Below, in pieces: positions 55,578-64,000 of a DNA stretch of 64,000 bases. A model generated the notes under the pieces. That model was not told the origin of the DNA, did not search any database, and saw only the letters and a list, made by a program, of their open reading frames with translations. This stretch comes from SZUA-36 sp963727635 (GTDB taxonomy: Bacteria > Pseudomonadota > Gammaproteobacteria > Xanthomonadales > SZUA-36): positions 496,001-560,000 of the forward strand of contig CAVSHP010000015.1 in the NCBI GenBank assembly GCA_963727635.1, read 5' to 3'. Every line of letters starts with the position of its first letter. The first letter of the stretch is position 1. Both the position numbers and the translations under genes were made by a program.

Positions 55578-57083
55578 ATGTCTGATGCTTGTGACAAATT
55601 GTATACCGCCGCGCAGGTTCGTGGGATCGATTACACCGCGATTCATGAATTGGGCATCGCAGGTTATGAGCTGATGAACCGCGCGGGCCGGGCCATCCTT
55701 GACGTCGCAATCGATCGTTTTCCAGACGCGCGCCGCTGGCTGATCATGTGTGGTCCCGGCAATAACGGGGGCGACGGATACGTGGTGGCAAGGCTGGCGG
55801 TGAAAGCCGGTATCGACGTCACGCTATGCTCGCTGGTCGACCCCCGGCAACTCAAAGGCGATGCCGAACGCGCCTACAAGGACTGGCAGGCACAGGGTGG
55901 TGAAGTCCTGCTTTGGCCTATTGAGCAGGACGGTAGGTATGAGCTTGCGCTGGATGCCTTGCTGGGGACCGGTATCGATCGTGCCGTGCACGGTGAATTC
56001 CGCGCTGCGATTGACTGGCTGAACCAACTCAATTGCCCCCGGTTTGCCATCGATATTCCGTCCGGACTGAATGCCGATACCGGATGTCCCATGGGCTGCA
56101 CCGTGCAGGCGGCGGAAACGGTGACATTTGTCGGGCGCAAACGTGGAATGTACACGGCCGATGGCCCTGACGTTTGTGCTCACATCTCATTTGACGACCT
56201 GGCAATACCGGCCGCGGCTGCGTTGAAGCGTTCACAAGCTGCCGGCAGCCTGTTGAGGCGAGGTTTTCTCACCGAAATACTGAGGCCCAGACCGCGGAAT
56301 ACCCACAAGGGAAGCTTTGGGCATGTACTTGCAGTCGGCGGTATCAAGGGTATGAGCGGCGCAGTCCGTTTGTGCGGTGAAGCGGCTTTGCGTAGCGGCG
56401 CTGGCAAGGTCACCCTCGCGACCGACCCGGCGCACGCCGGTTTTGTCAACCAGAGCCGGCCGGAATTGATGGTCAAGGCCATTGACGGTGCAGCCGCGCT
56501 GATGTCGCTGCTCGACGGGGATTTAACCGTGGCTGTCGGACCGGGTCTGGGCACGGCGGACTGGTCCAGGGCGCTGTTAAAAGCCTGTATGGATTCAACC
56601 GCGCCGCTGGTCGTTGATGCCGATGGTCTGAACCTGTTGGCACAACAGTCACAGCAGGGTACGGTCAGCCGTGAACGCTGGATCCTGACACCGCATCCCG
56701 CGGAGGCATCGCGGTTGCTGGGCTGTAGCGTCAATGAGGTGCAGCAGGACAGGGTCCATGCAGCAAGTGAAATGGCGCGGCGATATAACGCCAGCGTCGT
56801 ATTAAAGGGCTGTGGCACCGTCGTGGCTGATCCCTCGGGCCAATATGCCATATGTCCCGAAGGTAATTCCGGTATGGCGACCGCTGGTAGTGGCGATGTG
56901 TTGACGGGCCTGGTTGCCGCTCTTCTGGGTCAGGGCTTGTCCTGCTTTGACGCCGCCAGGGCCGGCGTGCTGGCGCACGCCATGGCCGGTGACCTCGCAG
57001 CAGCCAGCCTGAGCGAGATGGGCATGATCGCCGGCGATATCATTGACGCCTTGCCCGAAGTCTGGTTGTCGGCGGGTCTATGA
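55578..57083 (+). CDS. nnr: Bifunctional NAD(P)H-hydrate epimerase / ADP-dependent dehydratase
   Basis: This enzyme repairs hydrated NAD(P)H. ATG 55578 (MSDACDKLYTAAQVRGIDYTAIHELGIAGYELMNRAGRAI) gives 501 residues, matching E. coli YjeF/Nnr. The N-terminal epimerase has CGPGNNGGDGYVVARLA and FAIDIPSGLNADTG. The C-terminal dehydratase has NTHKGSFGHVLAVGGIKGMSGAVRLCGEAALRSGAGKVTLA, ILTPHPAEASRLLG and EGNSGMATAGSGDVLTGLVAALLGQG. Its stop overlaps the tsaE start by 4 bp. Confidence 0.96.
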   Translation: MSDACDKLYTAAQVRGIDYTAIHELGIAGYELMNRAGRAILDVAIDRFPDARRWLIMCGPGNNGGDGYVVARLAVKAGIDVTLCSLVDPRQLKGDAERAYKDWQAQGGEVLLWPIEQDGRYELALDALLGTGIDRAVHGEFRAAIDWLNQLNCPRFAIDIPSGLNADTGCPMGCTVQAAETVTFVGRKRGMYTADGPDVCAHISFDDLAIPAAAALKRSQAAGSLLRRGFLTEILRPRPRNTHKGSFGHVLAVGGIKGMSGAVRLCGEAALRSGAGKVTLATDPAHAGFVNQSRPELMVKAIDGAAALMSLLDGDLTVAVGPGLGTADWSRALLKACMDSTAPLVVDADGLNLLAQQSQQGTVSRERWILTPHPAEASRLLGCSVNEVQQDRVHAASEMARRYNASVVLKGCGTVVADPSGQYAICPEGNSGMATAGSGDVLTGLVAALLGQGLSCFDAARAGVLAHAMAGDLAAASLSEMGMIAGDIIDALPEVWLSAGL

Positions 57084-57566
57084 GCGGTTCTGTTACCGGC
57101 GCTGCTTGCGGTGAATATGTTTTTCCAACCGAGCATGACCTGGTTCATTTCGCGAAAAAATTTGCGTGTGATTTGCCACGACCACTGATCATTTGGCTGG
57201 AAGGTGATCTTGGTGCGGGCAAAACGACATTCGCAAGGGGCCTGATACAGGCCCTGGGTTACACGGGTCGCGTCAAGAGTCCAACGTATGGTCTGCTCGA
57301 GCATTACCAGCTTGAAACACTGCAGGTCCTGCACATGGACCTTTACCGCATCAGTGATCCGGGTGAGCTTGAATTCCTGGGTGTTGAAGACCTGCTGGAT
57401 GAGCGGACCATCCTGTTGATCGAATGGCCGGACAAGGGTGGGCTTATGGGTGCCCGGGCCGGACTTCATTTTCAGGTTTGCCTATGCCGCTGAGGGTCGT
57501 GAACTGCACCTGTTTGCCTGCTCACCAGCTGCAGTAAAATTTGCCGCCAGCTTGCTTAATACCTAA
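57080..57566 (+). CDS. tsaE: tRNA threonylcarbamoyladenosine biosynthesis ATPase TsaE, with one frame break
   Basis: TsaE drives the TsaBDE complex that makes the t6A37 modification. ATG 57080 overlaps the nnr stop. The P-loop is LEGDLGAGKTTFARGLIQ, then RVKSPTYGLLEHY, LHMDLYRISDPGELEFLGVEDLL and LLIEWPDKG. A slip near 57455 moves to GPDFIFRFAYAAEGRELHLFACSPAAVKFAASLLNT, ending at TAA 57564. Repaired length is about 161 residues, normal for the family. Confidence 0.94.
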
Positions 57567-57687
57567 TTACCTTCCTTAGCTAGTTATCATATCTTGCGGT
57601 TTTTAATCAGAAACTGTTGCAATTTCGCGAAAAGCAATTCATCATTATATTTACATTTTGGGGAGTAACCGAAAGGTTAGGGAGCCA

Positions 57688-58991
57688 GTGCAGCAACGCT
57701 TTCTCATAGCAGTCCTGTTTTTACTCAGCTCACTGCCGGTATTGGCGGCTGAGGTGAGTGGTTTCCGTGTCTGGGCGGATCCCGTTAAAACCCGCGCAGT
57801 TCTTGATCTTGACAAAAAAACCGCCTACAAGCTTTTCACCCTGCAAAACCCGCACCGGGTGGTGGTTGACCTGGAGGGTTCCTCGATTGATATCCCGATG
57901 GAACTCGATGAGGAACACGCCGGCCTGATCACCGCTGTTCGCTACGGCAAACCCGATGACAATACGCTGCGGGTGGTTTTTGACCTCAGCGAAAGCGCCG
58001 ACTTAAAGAGTTTCCTGCTGGATCCGACCGCGCAATACAGCCATCGGCTGGTGATTGACCTGTACTCCAAGTCAAACAGCCAGGCATCTTCACTGGTTAA
58101 ACACGTTTCGGATATCAGCAAGCCGAACCGCGAAGTCGTTATTGCCATTGACGCCGGGCATGGTGGTGAGGACCCGGGCGCGATCGGCCAGAAAAGGACA
58201 CGCGAAAAGGCCGTTGTCCTGCAGATTGCACGGGAACTGAAAAAGGCCATCGATGCCGAGCCCGGTATGCAGGCCGTTCTGACCCGTGACGGGGACTACT
58301 ATATCCCGTTGCGCGAGCGTTATGAGAGAGCACGCAAGGCGCGGGCGGACCTGTTCGTATCGATCCACGCGGATGCATTTACCAAGCGAAGCGTGCAGGG
58401 AAGTTCGGTATTCGTATTATCCGCCCGGGGTGCGAGCAGTGAATTCGCACGGCTGCTGGCCGACAGCGAAAATGCATCCGACCTGGTGGGCGGCGTGACA
58501 CTCAGTGACAAGGATGACATGCTGGCCTCGGTTTTACTGGATCTTTCACAGAGCGCAACCCGGGAAGCCAGCAACAAGGTCGCCACTGACATACTGGAGG
58601 CGATGAAACGCAACGGCACGGTACATAAGAACTATGTCGGACGCGCAAATTTCATGGTGCTCAAATCGCCGGATGTGCCCTCGGTGCTGGTTGAGACCGC
58701 ATTCATCAGCAATCCCGGTGAAGAGAAACGCCTGACCCAAAAAGAATTTCAGCAACACATGGCAAGGACCATCACCCGTCGGGGTGCAGGGATTATTTCT
58801 ATTCCAGTCCGCCTCCCGGCACCTGGATTGCCGCCAACCGCGAAGGCTTCAAACATATCGTTGCCCGCGGCGATACCCTCGGTGGGATCGCCCATCGCTA
58901 CAGCGTAAGCGTGAGCAGTCTTCGCAGTGCAAATAATATCAACGGCGATGTAATTCACGTCGGCAGCGAACTGGTCATTCCCACCAGTTAG
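57688..58991 (+). CDS. amiC: N-acetylmuramoyl-L-alanine amidase (AmiC/AmiB type) with AMIN and LysM domains, one frame break
   Basis: This periplasmic amidase splits septal peptidoglycan. GTG 57688 follows GGAG and gives a signal peptide (QQRFLIAVLFLLSSLPVLA). The AMIN domain is at about 20-125 (VSGFRVWADPVKTRAVLDLDKKTAYKLFTLQNPHRVVVDLEGS). Amidase_3 zinc motifs are VIAIDAGHGGEDPGAIG, LFVSIHADAF and PSVLVETAFISNPGEE. The frame slips near 58790; the next frame reads PGTWIAANREGFKHIVARGDTLGGIAHRYSVSVSSLRSANNINGDVIHVGSELVIPTS, a C-terminal LysM, ending at TAG 58989. Confidence 0.92.
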
Positions 58992-59119
58992 ACCGCCGTC
59001 CGGGCGACGCCCGTCTCATCACCCGTCAATCCAATCCCTGTTGTTTTCACCCAAACGGTGTAACCTGTGATTTTTTCCGTGCTTGAAATCGAGGCCGGAG
59101 AACCGCTAAAAGAGTGCAC

Positions 59120-60913
59120 ATGCCAATTCACCAGCTCCCAGAACTCCTCGATCAACCAGATCGCTGCCGGTGAGGTGGTTGAACGGCCGTCTTCGGTGGT
59201 CAAGGAACTGATTGAAAACAGCCTGGATGCCGGTGCGCAGTCGATCCAGGTTACGCTGGAGCAGGGTGGCAAGCGCCTGGTTCGCGTCATCGATGACGGC
59301 TGCGGCATTGCCAGATGACGAATTACCACTGGCGCTGGCCCGCCACGCCACCAGCAAGATCAATTCCCTGCCTGACCTGGAAGAGGTCGCGACCATGGGT
59401 TTCAGGGGTGAAGCCTTGCCCAGCATGTCATCGGTCAGCCGGATGAGCATCACCTCCCGGACCGCGGATGCGGAGTACGCGCTGGCAGGTCAAGACTGCA
59501 AATGGTGAAATTGAAGCCGCCGTTCCTGCCGCCGGCGCGCCCGGAACGCAGGTTGAATTGCGTGATTTGTTTTACAACGTACCCGCGCGCAGGAAATTCA
59601 TGCGCACCGATCAGACCGAGTTCACACACGTCGATGAACTGTTGAAACGATTTGCGCTCGCACGTCCCGATGTCGGTTTTCAGCTACAGCATAACAACCG
59701 CATGGTGCGCCAGTTTCCACCGGTGCGCAGCGACGAGGAGATGCTCGCCAGACTCGAAGCGGTGCTCGGCCCGGAGTTTGTCGAACATGCCCTGGAGGTG
59801 GATGAACAGCGTGGGTCTTTTGGTTTGCGTGGCTGGGTGGCCGAGCCCCGCTACAACCGGTCGCAGGCCGATCGCCAGTTCTTTTTCGTCAATGGCAGGG
59901 TCGTTCGGGACCGCCTGGTTGCACACGCCATCCGGCAGAGTTTCCGCGACGTGTTGTTTCACGGCCGTCATCCCGCATTTGTCCTGTTCCTTGAATTGCC
60001 GTTCAGCGCGGTGGATGTGAACGTCCATCCGCAGAAACACGAAGTGCGCTTCAGGGATTCCCGTTCCGTACATGATTTTATTTTTTCCACCCTCAATCGA
60101 AGCCTGGCAGCTGCCGGTGTCGGCGCCGGCGCACTGCGTCCGGGCGCGGAAGTACAGGAGTCCGGAAATACCGCCAGCGGCGGTGACTGGGCTGCTCGGC
60201 AACCGCCGATGCCGATCAGCGTGGCGGAGCAGATACAGAACTACGCGCAGCTGGTTTCCGCTCCGCAGAGGTTCGCAGGCGGCACGGCAAACGGCAGCGT
60301 TGACCTGCCGCACGAGTCCGGCGATGAATTCCCACCGCTGGGCTTTGCACTTGCGCAGCTGCACGGTGTTTATATCCTCGCCCAGAACCAGCATGGCCTG
60401 GTGCTGGTGGACATGCACGCCGCACATGAACGCATCACCTATGAACGTCTCAAGGCCGGACTGGCGCAGGATGGAATCCGCAGCCAGAACCTGCTGGTGC
60501 CGGTAACCGTGCATGTCAGCGAACGTGAGGCGGATATGGTAGAAGATCACGCCGGCCGTCTCGAGGAACTGGGTATCAGTTGTGATCGCTCGGGTCCCCA
60601 GACCGTGGTGGTCCGAAAGGTACCAACCCTGTTGCAGCAGGCCGATATGACGCGGTTACTCCAGGACGTGCTTGCGGAACTCGTTGCGGATGGCAAAAGC
60701 CTGAAAATCGAATCGGAAATGGACGAGGTGCTGTCTTCCATGGCCTGTCATGGTTCGGTGCGGGCCAACCGCCAGCTCAATGTTGCGGAAATGAATGCCC
60801 TGTTGCGTGACATGGAAAGAACCGAACGCGCGGCGCAATGCAATCATGGCAGACCCACCTGGGTGCAACTGGATATGCAAAGCCTCGACCGCCTGTTTCT
60901 GCGTGGTCGCTAG
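59120..60913 (+). CDS. mutL: DNA mismatch repair protein MutL (endonuclease type), with three frame breaks
   Basis: MutL couples MutS mismatch recognition to strand removal. ATG 59120 begins MPIHQLPELL; slips near 59155, 59315 and 59490 join NQIAAGEVVERPSSVVKELIENSLDAGA, DDGCGI, LALARHATSKINSLPDLEEVATMGFRGEALPS and QVELRDLFYNVPARRKFMRTD, which are the GHKL ATPase motifs. The C-terminal half has LVDMHAAHERITYERLK, fitting the metal motif D(Q/M)HA(X)2E(X)4E, plus MACHGSVRANRQL. Those mark the nicking-competent MutL type. Repaired length is about 598 residues. Confidence 0.93.
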
Positions 60914-60929
60914 ACTTGGGTCAAACCTT

Positions 60930-61897
60930 GTGAAATCTTCGCAATTGCCTGCAGCGGTGTTTCTCATGGGGCCGACAGCTTCCGGAAAAACCGGTCTGGC
61001 GGTCGAGATTGTGCCAGCGCTTTCCGATGGAAATCATCAGCGTTGATTCGGCCCTGGTCTACCGTGGTATGGATATTGGCACGGCCAAACCGGATGCGCA
61101 GACCCTCAAGTTGGCGCCGCACCGGTTGATCGACATCCGTGACCCTGCTGAGCCGTATTCGGCGGCGGAGTTCTGCGCGGATGCATTACGGGAAATGAGG
61201 TCGATCACGGCTGACGGTAAAGTTCCGCTTTTGGTGGGTGGAACGATGCTGTATTTCCGCGCCCTCGAACATGGTCTTTCGGAATTGCCGGCCGCCGACC
61301 CGCAGGTACGCGAACAACTGGAACAGGAAGCAGCCAGGATTGGCTGGCCGGCCATGCATGAGATACTGGCGCAAAAGGATCCACAGGCTGCAGAACGCAT
61401 ACACCCCAATGATCCGCAACGAATCCAGCGTGCCCTGGAAGTCATTGCGCTCAGCGGCCAAAGTATGAGCGAGATTCACGGCAGGACAGATGGATATACG
61501 CTCGGTTACCGGCTTCACAAGATTATCATTTCACCCGAGCCCCGCAGCGTTTTGCACAGGCGAATCGAACAGCGCTTTGATATGATGCTGGAAGCAGGTT
61601 TTATGGATGAAATGCAAAGCACTCTTTTCCCGGTCTGATCTCAATGCGAACCTGCCGTCCATGCGCGCCGTGGGTTATCGCCAGGCATGGGAATGGTTAG
61701 AGGGTCAATGCACCTTTGAGGAGATGCGTGAAAAGGCCATTGCGGCGACCCGGCAATTGGCAAAAAGACAATTAACCTGGTTAAGGCGAGAAAGTGCATC
61801 AATATGGTATGATTTAGCCGGCAGATGGGGAAAAGCAGGAAATTTTCGAAGCAACTTAGGGGGTTCCTTGAAGCTTAGAACTTCCGTACCCATATAA
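60930..61897 (+). CDS. miaA: tRNA dimethylallyltransferase, with two frame breaks
   Basis: MiaA adds dimethylallyl to A37 of UNN-reading tRNAs. GTG 60930 gives (M)KSSQLPAAVFLMGPTASGKTGLAVEI (P-loop). A slip near 61010 leads to EIISVDSALVYRGMDIGTAKPDAQTLKLAPHRLIDIRDPAEPYSAAEF, GGTMLYFRALEHGLS and HPNDPQRIQRALEV. A second near 61620 leads to NLPSMRAVGYRQAWEWLEGQCTFEEMREKAIAATRQLAKRQLTWLR. The last 30 residues, to 61897, are atypical and may include a third slip. It precedes hfq, as in E. coli. Confidence 0.93.
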
Positions 61898-61946
61898 TCT
61901 GTTCCGTAACCAGTCGGACATTAATAAAAATCTAGGAGGAACAGTT

Positions 61947-62181
61947 ATGCCAAAGGGTCAATCATTACAAGAACCATTTTTGAACGCGCTTACGGCGTGA
62001 ACGCGTGCCTGTTGCTATTTACCTGGTCAATGGCATCAAGTTGCAGGGCCAGGTCGAGTCGTTCGACCAGTTCGTGGTCTTGCTTAAGAACTCAGTCAGT
62101 CAAATGATCTACAAACACGCCATCTCAACCGTCGTTCCCGCCAGGAACGTCAGCGTTTTTGAAGAGGAGGACGAAGGGTAA
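61947..62181 (+). CDS. hfq: RNA chaperone Hfq, with one frame break
   Basis: Hfq forms hexamers that pair small RNAs with mRNAs. The ribosome site AGGAGGA (61934-61940) precedes ATG 61947. The frame MPKGQSLQEPFLNAL meets a stop after one extra base near 61992 and resumes RRERVPVAIYLVNGIKLQGQVESFDQFVVLLKNSVSQMIYKHAISTVVPARNVSVFEEEDEG, ending at TAA 62179. Both Sm motifs and the distal-face residues are intact, so an indel error is likely. Repaired length is about 77 residues, shorter than E. coli (102), which has a longer tail. Confidence 0.94.
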
Positions 62182-62198
62182 ACAAAGGCCCTCTGATT

Positions 62199-63543
62199 TT
62201 GTTTGAACGGGCAGAGCGGGGAAACCGCGCAGTAATATTACATCCGCTTTTTGCGGATACAGGGCCGGAACAGCTGGATGAATTTCAGGAACTGTGCCGC
62301 TCTGCAGGTGTAGAAATTACAGCAGTATTAAAAGCACCGCGCGACCGGCCGGACGCGCGGTTTTTTGTGGGCAGTGGAAAAATTGAAGAAGTGGCCGGGC
62401 AGGTCGCAGCAACCGGCGCCGACCTGATCGTGGTCAGCCGCCCGCTGTCCGCCATCCAGGAACGTAATATTGAAAAGCGCTGCAAGTGCCGGGTTCTCGA
62501 CCGCACGACGCTGATACTGGATATTTTTGCGCAACGCGCCCGCTCCCACGAGGGTAAATTGCAGGTGGAACTGGCGCAACTGCGTCACCTTTCAACCCGC
62601 CTGGTCAGGGGCTGGACCCACCTCGAGCGCCAAAAGGGTGGTATCGGTCTGAGGGGACCGGGTGAAACCCAGCTCGAAACCGACCGCCGCCTGATCGGCG
62701 CAGCGAATCAAGTATCTGAAGGGCGCGGCTCGACAGGGTTCGTCAGCAACGCGCACAAAGCCGCCGCAAACGTGAGCGTGCGCACGTATTTACCGTTGCC
62801 CTGGTCGGTTATACCAACGCCGGTAAATCGACGCTTTTCAATGCCTTGACCGACTCGCAGTGTGGGCACACAGGACATGCAGTTTGCGACCCTGGATCCA
62901 ACCGTCAGCCAGTTGCCGAATATACCGACCGGTAACGTGTTGCTGGTGGACACCGTAGGCTTTGTCAGTGATCTGCCGCACGAACTGGTCGCCGCCTTTC
63001 ATGCCACCCTGCAGGAAACGCGTGAAGCGGACTTGTTGTTGCACGTGATCGATGCTTCGGATCCGTTTCATCAGCAACGTGAACACGATGTTGAAGATGT
63101 GCTCGAAAGCGTGGATGCCGGCCAGATTCCCATCGTGCGAGTGTTCAACAAAATTGATCTGCGTTGATCGTCCGGCATCGACCCGCTGCAATGCCGACGG
63201 GCAGGTGGAGCGGATTGATGTCTCCGCGCTGCAATGGCACCGGGCTTGATGAATTGAAGGAAACCATTGCCCTGCGGCTTAAAGGCAAGCGGATTCAGAC
63301 ACCTGGATCAGCCTCGAAGGCCGGCATGCAAAATTGCGCTCGCAATTATTTGATCTGGGTGCGGTCGAGGAAGAGAAAATTGCCGATGACGGCCACTGGA
63401 TGTTGCATATCAACCTGTCGCAGCAGGATGCCGAGCGACTGGGTCGGATGCCGGGCGAAGAAGGCTTGCTGGTACGTGATAGTCATATTGTCACCTTCAG
63501 CACTTGTGGCGCAGCAGGGTGGGCCCTAAAATACATGAATTGA
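62199..63543 (+). CDS. hflX: Ribosome-rescue GTPase HflX, with several frame breaks
   Basis: HflX splits stalled 70S ribosomes under stress. TTG 62199 gives (M)FERAERGNRAVILHPLF, aligned with E. coli MFDRYDAGEQAVLVHIYF. HflX core follows: DARFFVGSGKIEEVA, RVLDRTTLILDIFAQRARSHEGKLQVELAQLRHLSTRLVRGWTHLERQKGGIGLRGPGETQLETDRR. Slips near 62700-62790, 62850, 63167 and 63330 break the G domain. Its motifs persist in pieces: VALVGYTNAGKSTLFNALTDS, FATLDPTV, LLVDTVGFVSDLPHELVAAFHATLQE and FNKID. Ends at 63543. Confidence 0.92.
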
Positions 63544-63598
63544 TTAACTTGTCCACGGATTTGAAACCCGCCTACAGATACCTTTTTATAGTTAATCT

Positions 63599-63620
63599 AA
63601 GACGCGATAAAGCGTCTTTT
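63599..63620 (+). terminator. Short hairpin with T tract between hflX and hflK
   Basis: AAGACGC (63599-63605) pairs with GCGTCTT (63612-63618) around GATAAA, ending in TTTT. It may partly terminate the hfq-hflX transcript before hflK. Confidence 0.55.
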
Positions 63621-63633
63621 ACTGGAGAAATTA

Positions 63634-64000
63634 ATGCCCTGGAAAGAACCTGGAAAGGGAGATAAAGATCCCTGGAAATCAGGCGGTCAACAGCCGCCTG
63701 ACCTGGAAGAAATATTTGGCAACGTGAGCAGCCGTTTGCAGTCCCTTTTTGGGGGGTGGTAAGGGTTCCGGTTCCGAAAGTGGCGAAGGCAGAGGCAACA
63801 ACGGTGTCGGCGGTGCGTTTTCATTGGTGCTGTTATTGATAATCTTCTGGGTTGGCTGGGATTCGGTGCATGTCATCGACGAGGCCGAAAACGGCGTGGT
63901 TCTGCGTTTTGGAAAATATTCACGTACCCTGCTACCGGGTTTCAACCTGACACTGCCGCGGCCGATTGAAACCCTGACCAAGGTCAATATCAACAACGTC
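63634..64000 (+). CDS. hflK: HflK, FtsH-protease modulator, partial with one frame break
   Basis: HflK and HflC form an inner-membrane complex that controls FtsH. GGAGA precedes ATG 63634. MPWKEPGKGDKDPWKSGGQQPPDLEEIFGNVSSRLQSLFGG is the Gly/Pro-rich cytoplasmic start. A slip in the G6 run at about 63755-63762 then leads to GKGSGSESGEGRGNNGVGGAFSLVLLLIIFWVGWDSVHVIDEAENGVVLRFGKYSRTLLPGFNLTLPRPIETLTKVNINNV, the transmembrane segment and the start of the SPFH domain. The gene runs off the window. Confidence 0.93.

Overview
The window looks like chromosome of a free-living gammaproteobacterium of medium GC content. The evidence is gene order and gene content: an SRP RNA followed by dnaX-ybaB-recR; thrS-infC-rpmI-rplT-pheS-pheT-ihfA followed by a MerR regulator; gloB-methyltransferase-rnhA-dnaQ; and queG divergent from nnrDE-tsaE-amiC-mutL-miaA-hfq-hflX-hflK. 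All are standard in Gammaproteobacteria. I cannot name a genus. Assimilatory sulfate activation uses a fused CysNC, folate synthesis uses the alternative enzyme FolE2, and MutL carries an endonuclease-type metal motif.

Layout. 1-3.9 kb: a truncated methyltransferase, a small repeat/hairpin element, then cysD-cysNC. 3.9-5.4 kb: an aldehyde dehydrogenase. 5.4-8.6 kb: SRP RNA, dnaX, ybaB and recR. 8.6-11.1 kb: comEA, a small unknown gene, an AT-rich intergenic stretch with three DnaA boxes, and sbcB. 11.2-17.8 kb: tesB-msrA, an RND efflux pair and a lytic transglycosylase. 17.8-21.3 kb: dnaE. 21.5-29.4 kb: tRNA-Val and the translation operon from thrS to the MerR regulator. 29.4-33.3 kb: an AT-rich accessory stretch with a broken membrane sulfatase-like gene, tRNA-Pro and a cysteine-rich secreted protein. 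33.7-42.4 kb: folE2, several cell-wall enzymes (M23 peptidase, MltD, MltF), gloB, rnhA and dnaQ. 42.4-47.4 kb: a type IV pilus minor-pilin cluster. 47.4-51.2 kb: an isoprenylcysteine-methyltransferase-like membrane protein, gltX and a WYL regulator. 51.3-51.6 kb: a 238-bp nested inverted repeat. 51.9-54.3 kb: a small membrane protein, a CMD-family protein and a class III aminotransferase. 54.4-64 kb: the queG / nnrDE-to-hflK cluster, running off the end.

The reading frames are unusual. More than twenty genes contain one or more frame breaks that can be repaired by adding or removing one or two bases. They include recR, sbcB, pheT, dnaQ, gltX, mutL, miaA, hfq, tsaE, hflX and hflK. Most of these genes are essential or nearly so and look undamaged in protein sequence on both sides of each break. 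I therefore read the breaks mainly as sequence or assembly indels, not gene decay. Where a gene is broken I give the span of the whole locus and an approximate break point.

I did not find a clear new defence, mobile or biosynthetic system. The observations most worth checking are the DnaA-box/AT-rich region at 9.36-9.60 kb (possible replication origin), the nested inverted repeat at 51.36-51.60 kb, the in-frame UGA splitting dnaX at a gamma/tau-like position, the AUC start of infC, the C33 tRNA-Val, and the enlarged serine-linker minor pilin.
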